From NCBI RefSeq assembly GCF_040779325.2, contig NZ_JBFONT020000004.1, positions 62,001 through 126,000 on the forward strand: a DNA stretch of 64,000 bases, given 5' to 3'. A program made the translations under genes and the position numbers. The notes under the pieces were generated by a model, which was given only the letters and a program-made list of their open reading frames with translations, ran no database searches and was not told the origin of the DNA. Of the stretch, positions 1-6,872 are shown one piece after another; positions within the stretch are counted from its first letter, which is position 1; each line of letters begins with the position of its first letter. The stretch is from Aestuariibius violaceus. Its GTDB lineage: Bacteria > Pseudomonadota > Alphaproteobacteria > Rhodobacterales > Rhodobacteraceae.

Positions 1-1073
1 TAAGGCGGGCGGTGGCGCGGGATGCCGCGCTTGCCTTCGATCGATTCGATCATCGCCGATTCCTCGCCGCAGATATAGGCGCCGGCGCCGCGGCGAAGCT
101 CGATATAGCCTTCCTCGACGATCCCCTCGGCTTCGAGGGCTGCGATTTCGGTGCGGAGGATGTGAAGGACAGCCGGGTATTCGTCGCGCATGTAGATATA
201 GCAGCGCTCGGCCTCGATCGCCCAGGCGGCGATCAGCATCCCTTCGAGGAACATGTGGGGGGCGCGTTCGAGGTAGTACCGATCCTTGAAGGTCCCGGGC
301 TCGCCCTCGTCGCCGTTCACGGCCAGGTAGCGCGGTCCGTCATGGGCGCGGACAAAGCCCCATTTGCGCCCTGCCGGGAAGCCCGCGCCGCCCAAGCCGC
401 GGAGGCCTGAATCGAGGATCTGCTGCTGGATTTCCTCGGGGTCTTCTTCATCTCCTACTTTTCGGAGGGAGGAGAGCGCCTTGTAGCCGACGTTCTGCAG
501 ATAGGTCTGCAAATCCTCGTAATCGGGGATCTTCGGGTGGATGTCGCCCGCGGCGATGGCCTCTTCGACCGCCTCCGGCGTTGCGTGGTCGATATGGTTG
601 TGGCCAAGCTCGCAGGTGGGCGCGGTGTCGCAGCGGCCCATGCAGGGCGCGCGGACGACGCGGACCTGCTTGGGGTCGAGGCCATCTTCAAGCGCAGCTT
701 TCAGCTCGAGCGCGCCCGCCAGGCGGCAGGAGAGCGAATCGCAGACGCGGACGGTCAGCGCGGGCGGCGGCGCTTCGCCCTCCTTCACGACGTCGAAATG
801 GGCATAGAAGGTGGCGACCTCGTAGACCTCCGCCTCGGCCAGGCGCATCTCTTCGGCCAGCGCCTTGATATGGGCGGCAGAGAGATGGCCGTGGGCGTCC
901 TGGATCAGGTGCAGATGCTCGATCAGCAGATCGCGGCGGCGGGGCCGGTCGCCGAGCAGGCGCTGAACCTCGGCCAAGGCGCCGTCGTCCAGCGCCCGGC
1001 CCTTCGGGCGGATGCGGCCCTTGCCCTTGCCGGACTTCCAGATGCCTTTCGGCTGCTCGTTGTCGAGTGCCAT
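1..1073 (-). CDS. NuoE-NuoF fusion, NAD-dependent formate dehydrogenase beta subunit (3' truncated by window)
   Basis: About 357 residues are visible; the C-terminus lies beyond base 1. Residues 1-200 are a NuoE-like thioredoxin-fold domain with a [2Fe-2S] cysteine set at about C111, C116, C144 and C148. NuoF-like sequence follows, with the FMN/NADH glycine loop GLGGAGFPAGRKWGF near 226-240 and GAGAYICGEES near 329-339. NuoE and NuoF are separate in complex I; fused forms are known to me from soluble NAD-dependent formate dehydrogenases (FdsG-FdsB type) of Rhodobacterales, where this subunit passes electrons from formate to NAD+. The alpha subunit would lie outside the window. An NAD-reducing hydrogenase diaphorase is the alternative. 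A weak copy of the island's promoter motif lies upstream. Confidence 0.85.
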   Translation of the reverse strand, partial: MALDNEQPKGIWKSGKGKGRIRPKGRALDDGALAEVQRLLGDRPRRRDLLIEHLHLIQDAHGHLSAAHIKALAEEMRLAEAEVYEVATFYAHFDVVKEGEAPPPALTVRVCDSLSCRLAGALELKAALEDGLDPKQVRVVRAPCMGRCDTAPTCELGHNHIDHATPEAVEEAIAAGDIHPKIPDYEDLQTYLQNVGYKALSSLRKVGDEEDPEEIQQQILDSGLRGLGGAGFPAGRKWGFVRAHDGPRYLAVNGDEGEPGTFKDRYYLERAPHMFLEGMLIAAWAIEAERCYIYMRDEYPAVLHILRTEIAALEAEGIVEEGYIELRRGAGAYICGEESAMIESIEGKRGIPRHRPP

Positions 1074-1096
1074 GGTCTCTCCATTGGTTGAGGGCA

Positions 1097-1139
1097 CTCT
1101 AATGCCGCGACGCCCGCCGGAACCATTGCAAAAGCGACC
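1097..1139 (-). promoter_or_regulatory. Weak candidate regulon promoter upstream of the formate dehydrogenase subunit
   Basis: Read on the minus strand, GGTCGCTTTTGCAATG (1139 to 1124) matches the pedF site GGACTTTGGTCCAATA at 9 of 16 positions. A TAGAGT hexamer starts at 1101, 23 bases past the site end; the better copies have 21-22. The start codon is at 1073. This is the most degenerate copy and could be chance. Confidence 0.3.
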
Positions 1140-1232
1140 CTCCGCCGCCTGTTTCTGTCGCGCGCGGCGGGATGCCGCGGGGCCGTCGCCTCAGGGTGGC
1201 CAAGGACCGGACGGCCTGCGATAAGCGGCGCC

Positions 1233-1640
1233 ATGAGATATGCGATCCTTGCAGCCCTGACCCTGGCGACGCCCGTGGCCGCCGGAGAGCAGATGTCCCC
1301 CGAAGCCTTCGAACAGGCGACCGAGGGGCGGACCTTCCATTTCAGCTCGAATGGCGGGCTTTATGGGGCCGAGCGGTATCTGCCCGGGCGGCGGGTCATC
1401 TGGTCGTTCGTCGATGGGCAAGAAGTGCAGGAATGCCTCGACGGGGAGTGGTACGTGGCCGAGGATGGCGACATCTGTTTCGTTTACGAGGATGATCTGG
1501 GTCCGCAGTGCTGGGCTTTCTATCGCGAGGGCGACCGCATCCGCGGCGAATTCCAGAGCGAACCGACGGACCCGACGGTCTACATGGCCGAGGAAACGAG
1601 CGAGCCGCTGCTCTGCATGGGGCCGGATGTGGGGGTTTGA
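1233..1640 (+). CDS. Exported protein of unknown function
   Basis: A 135-residue protein starting with a short Sec signal peptide (MRYAILAALTLATPVAAGEQ, cleavage probably after Ala17 or Gly18). The mature part is acidic with conserved-looking Trp, Tyr and Cys residues (QECLDGEWYVAEDGDICFVYED, PQCWAFYREGD), suggesting a small disulfide-bonded periplasmic beta fold. I do not recognise the family and infer no function. It diverges from the formate dehydrogenase gene and converges on the ABC permease, with a palindromic repeat after its stop codon. Confidence 0.7.
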   Translation: MRYAILAALTLATPVAAGEQMSPEAFEQATEGRTFHFSSNGGLYGAERYLPGRRVIWSFVDGQEVQECLDGEWYVAEDGDICFVYEDDLGPQCWAFYREGDRIRGEFQSEPTDPTVYMAEETSEPLLCMGPDVGV

Positions 1641-1673
1641 GCCAGTCGCCTGACGGCAGGTCTGCAGGGATGA

Positions 1674-1820
1674 GGGCATCGCCCGACCTGGAGGGCGTTG
1701 CTACGATTTAGCTACGACGGACAGTGCCAAGATCCCCACCGATGCGCTGCTGGAGACGTTGTAAAATCGCCCTCCAGGGGGAGGTCGGGCGATGCCCGGC
1801 GGTGCCGCCGGGCGGGACAT
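1674..1820. repeat. Intergenic palindromic element, copy A
   Basis: The outer arms GGGCATCGCCCGACC (1674-1688) and GGTCGGGCGATGCCC (1783-1797) are perfect inverted repeats about 95 bases apart. A second hairpin, GCCCGGCG-GTGC-CGCCGGGC (1794-1813), follows, then GGGAC. Copies B (5764) and C (10520) share this layout, but there the arms read GCAGC/GCTGC instead of GCATC/GATGC, a compensatory change that keeps pairing. Confidence 0.75.
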
Positions 1821-1848
1821 TTGGCCGGTGTCTCGCGTTGAAGCTGCC

Positions 1849-2610
1849 TTAGGCCGAAACGCGGCGCCAGCGGACGACCTTGCGCTCCCACGCCTGCACG
1901 AAACCGTATTCGATGACCAGCATCACGGCGGTGAAGCTCAGGGCGTAGGCCAGGACATGGCCCACCTCGAACAGCTGGAAATAAAGGTGGATCTGGAAGC
2001 CGACACCGTTGGGGCGGCCCAGGAACTCCACCACCAGCACGATCTTCCAGATGATGGCAAGCCCGTTGCGCACCGCGGCCGCGATGAAGGGCCAAAGCTG
2101 CGGCAGCACCACATGGACCATGCGCTTCGCCCAGCTCATCCGGTAGGCGCGCGCCATCTCGGCGACCGCGGGGTCGAGCGCGCGAACACCCTCCCGCACC
2201 GTCACGGCGACCATGGCCGTCTTGTTGACGGCGACGGCGACGATCGCGGCGACCTCGTTGAGCCCGATCCAGAGGTAGCACAGAACGATCACGACCAGCG
2301 CGGGCACGTTCAGGAACACCATCACCCAGGCGCCGAACCAGCGATCGGCCCGCTCGCTCGACCCCAGCGCCAGGCCGATCACCAACCCCACGCCCATCGC
2401 CAGCGCAAAGGCCGCCGCCACACGCAGCAGGGTCGCGCCGATATGCGTCCACAGCACACCGCTTTGCGCCTCGCCCACGAGGATCCGCCAGACCTCTCCC
2501 GGCCCCGGCAGCACGTCGGGGTCCGCGCCCAGCGACACGACCCACCAGAGCGCCAGAAGACCCAGCAAAGACAGGGCCAGAGCGGTCTTATCCAATCCCT
2601 CACGCGGCAT
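1849..2610 (-). CDS. ABC transporter permease, TauC/SsuC (NitT/TauT) type
   Basis: A 253-residue membrane protein with about six hydrophobic segments and the BPD_transp_1 coupling region (EMARAYRMSWAKRMVHVVLPQL, residues about 171-192), as in inner-membrane permeases for taurine, sulfonate or nitrate-type uptake. It has no ATPase or binding-protein gene beside it. The window's only matching binding protein and ATPase, tauA- and tauB-like at 18229-19197 and 17531-18223, lie about 15 kb away and lack a permease, so the three probably form one transporter. It is divergent from the nosR-like gene. The substrate is unknown; the setting suggests something tied to PQQ or lanthanide metabolism. Confidence 0.88.
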   Translation of the reverse strand: MPREGLDKTALALSLLGLLALWWVVSLGADPDVLPGPGEVWRILVGEAQSGVLWTHIGATLLRVAAAFALAMGVGLVIGLALGSSERADRWFGAWVMVFLNVPALVVIVLCYLWIGLNEVAAIVAVAVNKTAMVAVTVREGVRALDPAVAEMARAYRMSWAKRMVHVVLPQLWPFIAAAVRNGLAIIWKIVLVVEFLGRPNGVGFQIHLYFQLFEVGHVLAYALSFTAVMLVIEYGFVQAWERKVVRWRRVSA

Positions 2611-2650
2611 GACGCTTACCTTCGCACAGCGGCCCGCACGGGGCCGCTTC

Positions 2651-2692
2651 GACCTTCGTCCAATAGGGCGCCCCCGGGCACCCCTTTAGACA
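2651..2692 (+). promoter_or_regulatory. Candidate regulon promoter for the nosR-like gene
   Basis: GACCTTCGTCCAATA (2651-2665) is followed, with 21 intervening bases, by the hexamer TAGACA (2687-2692). Taking the hexamer as the -10 box, +1 would be base 2699, the A of the nosR-like ATG, so the message would be leaderless. The only SD-like run (AAAGGGG) abuts the ATG, too close to serve. Same site-to-hexamer spacing as at the response regulator gene. Confidence 0.55.
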
Positions 2693-2698
2693 AAGGGG

Positions 2699-4801
2699 AT
2701 GGGAGGTTTGCGCGCCTTACTCGCCGCGTTGGTCACGCTTGTGGCCTCTCTCTCTATGGCCGAAACGACCCCACGCGAGGATATCGCGGCGATGATCGTC
2801 CCGCCCATGTCGCTAGGCGAGCCGCTGAACGATGACGGCGTCTTTGAGCTGCTGAATTCCGGCGGGGCCCATGCCGGCTACGTCTTCGAAACTCGGCCCA
2901 TGGCCCCCCTGCCCGGCTTTTCCGGCGCGCCGATCAACATGCTGGTCGTGCTCGACCTCGATGGGCGATTCCTGGACGTGAGGCTGATCGAGCACAACGA
3001 GCCGATCTTCGTCTCCGGCCTGGGGCAGGCGCCGTTTCATGCCTTCTTCGAGCAGTATCGCGGCCACTCGATCTCGGACTCTATCGTGGTCGGCACAGCC
3101 TACGGGACCGCGACCGAGGGCAGCGCGCTGGTCTATCTCGACGGCGTGACGAAGGCGACGGCCTCGGTCCGGATCGCCCATGAAAGCGTGCTGGCCGCCA
3201 CCCTGCAGGTCGCGCGCGAGCGGATGTCGGGGATCGCGACCGGCCCGCCGGCCTATCCCGATCCCGACTACAGCGAGGATCTGACCTGGGACGACCTCGT
3301 GGCGCAGGGCCTCGTGACCCGCAAGACCGTCACCAATGCCGAGGTAAACGACGCCTTCGCCGGCACCCTCTGGGCAAGTGACGACCCCGAGGCGACGGCA
3401 GAGCCCGACGCCCCCTATCTCGACCTCTGGATCGTCGATCTCGGGCCGCCGTCCATCGCGCGGGCGGTGCTGGACGACCGGTCCCTGCAGGCCCTTCAGC
3501 GGTTCCAGCAGATTTCCGAAACCGACGAACCGATCCTGCTGGTCGAAACGGCGCGCCATGGCCTGGTTTCGGAGGAGTTCGTGCGCAACACCTCGCCCGA
3601 CTGGATTTCGGCGGAACAGGGCGGCTTTCCGATCGCCTTGCGCGACGCAGACCTGCTGGTGAACCTCTCCCGCGACGTCCCCCGCGCGCTGCGGAACGGC
3701 ACTGCGATGATCCTGCGGACCGACCGGCGGCTGGGCTTCGACCCAGCCTCGGAGTGGGTGCTGAAGGTCGAGGCGGTGCGCGAACACGGGATGTTCCAGC
3801 CCGAGATCGGGTCGGTCACGTTGGAGGCCACACACGTCACGCCCGAACGCTTCTTCATCCGGCCTCAGGAGGTCAAACCACCGCCGCCCTGGTTGGCCGC
3901 GCTCAAAGAGCGGTCCACCGATTTCACCGCCCTCGCCGTTTTCCTCGTGGCCCTCGTGGGCGCGCTTGCCTTTGCCGACCGGCGGCTGGCCGCGCCGCGC
4001 CTGCTGACGCCGATGCGCCTTGGCGTCCTTGCCTTCATGACGGTCTTCATCGGCTGGTGGGGGCAAGGGCAGCTGTCGATCGTGACGCCGCTCGGCACGC
4101 TCAGCGCGGCTTCGCAGGGGGGCAGCTTCGCGTTCCTGCTTTACGATCCGTTCTCGTTGCTGATCTGGGCGGTGACGATTATCGGGCTGATCGCCTGGGG
4201 ACGGGGCCTGTTTTGCGGCTGGCTCTGCCCGTTCGGCGCGCTGCAGGAATTCGCGGCGCATCTGGGCCGCCTGCTGCGCATCCCCCAGATCGAGCCGAAT
4301 GCCCTGTGGGACGCGCGGCTGAAATACCTGAAATACGTGATCCTCGCAGGCCTTGTCGGTATCGCCATCTGGGCGCCCGCGCAGATCGACAAGGCGGCAG
4401 AGGTCGAGCCCTTCAAGACCGCGATCACCACCTTCTTCCTCCGAGAATGGTATTACGTCGCCTACGCCGTCTTCTGGTTGGTCCTATCGATGGCGCTCTT
4501 CAAGGGCTTCTGCCGCTATCTCTGCCCCTTGGGCGCGCTCCTCGCCCTGGGCGGGCTGCTGCGCGGGCGCGCCTGGATCGAACGCCGCGCCGAATGTGGC
4601 TCGCCCTGCCAGCTCTGCCGGGTGAAATGCCAATACGGCGCGATCGAGAAATCCGGCCGCATCGACTATTCCGAATGCTTCGCCTGCCTCGACTGCGTGC
4701 AGATCTACGACGACCCCAAGCAATGCGTTCCGCTGATCCTGGAAGGGCGCCGCGCCAACGGCCGCCCCCTCGGCCACCCGAACGGAGTGCCCGCCGAATG
4801 A
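2699..4801 (+). CDS. NosR/NirI-family flavo-iron-sulfur membrane protein
   Basis: A 700-residue protein. A signal peptide (residues 1-21) leads into a periplasmic FMN-binding domain with a flavinylation-type motif DGVTKATAS (148-156), Thr154 being the likely FMN attachment site. Several membrane segments follow, carrying CGWLCPFGALQEF and CRYLCPLGALLALGG, then a cytoplasmic ferredoxin-like tail (CGSPCQLCRVKC, CFACLDC). NosR and NirI move electrons between quinol and periplasmic partners in denitrification. No nos or nir genes are visible here; the neighbours are ApbE, a Cox-type hydroxylase and the PQQ dehydrogenase group. A role as a membrane electron conduit for that island is inference. 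It overlaps apbE by four bases (ATGA). Confidence 0.85.
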   Translation: MGGLRALLAALVTLVASLSMAETTPREDIAAMIVPPMSLGEPLNDDGVFELLNSGGAHAGYVFETRPMAPLPGFSGAPINMLVVLDLDGRFLDVRLIEHNEPIFVSGLGQAPFHAFFEQYRGHSISDSIVVGTAYGTATEGSALVYLDGVTKATASVRIAHESVLAATLQVARERMSGIATGPPAYPDPDYSEDLTWDDLVAQGLVTRKTVTNAEVNDAFAGTLWASDDPEATAEPDAPYLDLWIVDLGPPSIARAVLDDRSLQALQRFQQISETDEPILLVETARHGLVSEEFVRNTSPDWISAEQGGFPIALRDADLLVNLSRDVPRALRNGTAMILRTDRRLGFDPASEWVLKVEAVREHGMFQPEIGSVTLEATHVTPERFFIRPQEVKPPPPWLAALKERSTDFTALAVFLVALVGALAFADRRLAAPRLLTPMRLGVLAFMTVFIGWWGQGQLSIVTPLGTLSAASQGGSFAFLLYDPFSLLIWAVTIIGLIAWGRGLFCGWLCPFGALQEFAAHLGRLLRIPQIEPNALWDARLKYLKYVILAGLVGIAIWAPAQIDKAAEVEPFKTAITTFFLREWYYVAYAVFWLVLSMALFKGFCRYLCPLGALLALGGLLRGRAWIERRAECGSPCQLCRVKCQYGAIEKSGRIDYSECFACLDCVQIYDDPKQCVPLILEGRRANGRPLGHPNGVPAE

Positions 4802-5667
4802 ACCGCCGCCGCTTCCTGATGATCTCGGCAGCCATGGCGGCAACGCCCGCACTGGCCAGCCGGGAGCGCTGGACCGGCCGCGCCCTCGGTGCCGAGGCGC
4901 AGATCACGCTCGAGGCGCCGCCGGACGTGGCGGACAAAGCCCTCGCCGCGGCGCGGGCGACACTGGCCGAGATCGAGGGGCTCTTCACGCTCCATGCCCC
5001 CTCGGCGCTGACCGAACTCAACGCAAACGGCCGCCTGCGCATGAACCCGGCCTTTGCTGACCTCGTGCAGGCCGCCGACCACGCCCACCACCTGACCGGC
5101 GGCCTCTTCGACCCGACCGTCCAGCCCCTCTGGCGGGCGCTGGCCGAGGGGCGCGACCCAGGCCCTGCCAGCGCGCTCATCGGTTGGGAACGGGTCATCC
5201 ATGACAACCTCGCGATCACCCTGGACGCGGGCCAGGCGCTCACCTTCAACGGCATCGCTCAAGGCTATGCGACCGAGGCCGTGCGCCGCACGCTCACCGC
5301 CCACGGCCTGACCCGCGCGCTGATCCATGTCGGTGAATATGCTGCCATCTCCGGCCCCTATCGGCTGGGTCTTTCGGACCCCGCGCATGGTCTTGTCGCC
5401 ACACGCACGCTGACCGGCGGCGCCATCGCCACGTCGAGCCCCGCGGCAACGCCCCTCGCAGGCGGGGGCCACATCCTCCACCAGACCGCCCGGCCCCGCT
5501 GGTCCACCGTGTCGGTCGAAGGCCCCGACGCCACGCTCGCCGACGCTCTCTCGACGGCGCTTTGCCTCGCCGACCTGGATAGCGTGAGAGAAATCCGCGC
5601 CCGCGCCGGAGACGCTATCAGCCGCATCACATTGATCGATGCTGACGGCAATATCCGAACCCTCTAA
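4798..5667 (+). CDS. apbE: FAD:protein FMN transferase, ApbE/NosX family
   Basis: A 289-residue protein with a twin-arginine-like signal (NRRRFLMISAAMAATPALA). The ApbE fold is shown by LTGGLFDPTVQPLW, the FAD/metal loop FNGIAQGYATEAV and a C-terminal STALCLADL segment. ApbE enzymes link FMN from FAD to Thr in D-G-x-x-x-A-T motifs of periplasmic flavoproteins; the upstream nosR-like protein has such a motif and is translationally coupled (ATGA), so it is the evident substrate. The usual G-G-(D/N) loop reads HVGEYAAISG here, a variant. The chain is a little short for the family. Confidence 0.88.
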   Translation: MNRRRFLMISAAMAATPALASRERWTGRALGAEAQITLEAPPDVADKALAAARATLAEIEGLFTLHAPSALTELNANGRLRMNPAFADLVQAADHAHHLTGGLFDPTVQPLWRALAEGRDPGPASALIGWERVIHDNLAITLDAGQALTFNGIAQGYATEAVRRTLTAHGLTRALIHVGEYAAISGPYRLGLSDPAHGLVATRTLTGGAIATSSPAATPLAGGGHILHQTARPRWSTVSVEGPDATLADALSTALCLADLDSVREIRARAGDAISRITLIDADGNIRTL

Positions 5668-5763
5668 GGGCGCAGGCGGCCTCCCGGCCTTACCGAACCG
5701 TCCGGTTCTGGCGGCGGAGGAGAGGTCCCGGATCAAGTCTAGGAGGGAGGCACCGCGCGGTTA

Positions 5764-5909
5764 GGGCAGCGCCCGACCCGACGGGGCGGGGCCGAACTGA
5801 CTGAATGCCTGTCAAGCAGCTCCGCGTGTGCGCTTCTTGTGTCGTCGCAAAAGCGCCCGCCCCGTGGGGGGCGGGTCGGGCGCTGCCCGGCGTCTGCGCC
5901 GGGCGGGAC
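5764..5909. repeat. Intergenic palindromic element, copy B (fills the 5668-5975 gap)
   Basis: Arms GGGCAGCGCCCGACCCG (5764-5780) and CGGGTCGGGCGCTGCCC (5872-5888) are perfect 17-bp inverted repeats. The hairpin CCCGGCG-TCTG-CGCCGGG (5886-5903) and GGGAC follow. The 308-base gap between apbE and coxM holds no other recognisable signal. The final 100 bases are close to copy C, including GTCGCAnAAGCGCCCGCCCCGTGGGG. Confidence 0.8.
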
Positions 5910-5975
5910 CTTTGGCAAGCGTGGCGCAAAACAAAGGGCGCCCCGCAGGACGCCCCCACCCCTTACGCCACTACC

Positions 5976-6794
5976 TCAGTGACCGACGGTTCCGCCGGCC
6001 TCACCCGCCGCCGCAGCTGCCACGGCGCGCTTGGTGATGACACCCACCAGATGCGCCCGGTAGTCCTTCGTTCCGTGCAAATCGCCGATCATCCCAGACC
6101 GATCCACCGACAGGCCGGACACCCCATCGGCCGAGAAATTGCCGGACAGCGCGCTTTCCGCCTCGCCCCAGCGGAACACGCCCTCTTCCGACGCACCGGT
6201 CACGGCGACCCGGACGCCATCGGCGAACTTCGCGACGAAGACAGCCGTCAACGGAAAGCGCGAGGCGGGCTGGATGAACTTCATATAGGCCGCCTGCTCA
6301 GGCACCGGGAACTTGACCTCGGTAATGATCTCGCCCTCATCGAGCGCGGTCGCGAACATCCCTTGGAAATAGTCATCCGCCGCGATCTCGCGCTTGTCGG
6401 TCAAGATGGTCGCGCCCGAGGCGAGCGCCCCCGCCGGATAGCAAGCCGATGGGTCATTATTAGCGAGAGAGCCGCCGATCGTGCCGCGCGCACGCACAGC
6501 CGGATCGCCGATCCGACCGGCAAGGTACGCCAGCGCCGGATACTCCCCAGCACCTGCGGCCACCTCCCCATGGGTGGTTGCCCCACCGATACAGATCCGT
6601 CCGCTATCGTCGGCACAGATGCCCTTCATTTCGGAAATGCCGTGCAGCGACACCAGCTTGGACGGCATGGCGAGCCGCTGCTTCAGCGTCGGGATCAGCG
6701 TCTGCCCCCCGCCCAGCGGTTGCGCCTCTTCCGTCTTCAGCGCCGCGACCGCATCCTGGATGGTTGTCGGCCGTTCCAGATCGAATGCATACAT
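5976..6794 (-). CDS. coxM: FAD-binding subunit of a xanthine dehydrogenase/CO dehydrogenase-family enzyme (CoxM-like)
   Basis: A 272-residue protein of the molybdopterin dehydrogenase FAD-binding family. FAD-contact motifs are GGGQTLIP near residue 28 and GTIGGSLANNDPSACYP near 104-120. In these enzymes the medium subunit passes electrons from the small subunit's [2Fe-2S] centres to an acceptor. It is the last gene of a minus-strand coxG-S-L-M run, 78 bases after coxL, with a good SD (GAGGACAAGG). The S-L-M order is that of form II clusters; form I has M-S-L. The C-terminal tail is Ala-rich (AVAAAAAGEAGG). Confidence 0.9.
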   Translation of the reverse strand: MYAFDLERPTTIQDAVAALKTEEAQPLGGGQTLIPTLKQRLAMPSKLVSLHGISEMKGICADDSGRICIGGATTHGEVAAGAGEYPALAYLAGRIGDPAVRARGTIGGSLANNDPSACYPAGALASGATILTDKREIAADDYFQGMFATALDEGEIITEVKFPVPEQAAYMKFIQPASRFPLTAVFVAKFADGVRVAVTGASEEGVFRWGEAESALSGNFSADGVSGLSVDRSGMIGDLHGTKDYRAHLVGVITKRAVAAAAAGEAGGTVGH

Positions 6795-6872
6795 CCTTGT
6801 CCTCCCCGGGGCGCGTTCCTCCGCCCCAAATAACCTGGTTTCAAGGGCGGCCCTGAACGCGCCGCCCGATCC

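Noticed and set aside
2611..2650. Regulon promoter read toward the ABC permease at 1849-2610
   Set aside because: The site reads acceptably in reverse (GGACGAAGGTC), but no TAGnnT hexamer lies at the right distance; only the nosR-like direction fits.
2813..4261. Long open frame on the minus strand inside the nosR-like gene
   Set aside because: High-GC shadow of the real plus-strand gene. The sequence is low-complexity Arg/Gly-rich and matches no family. Similar shadows opposite coxL, the SulP gene, scoA-scoB and others were also left out.
2699..5667. Reading the nosR-like and apbE genes as part of a nitrous oxide reductase cluster
   Set aside because: No nosZ, nosD, nosF, nosY or nosL is visible in the window; the flanks are a transporter permease and a molybdenum hydroxylase.
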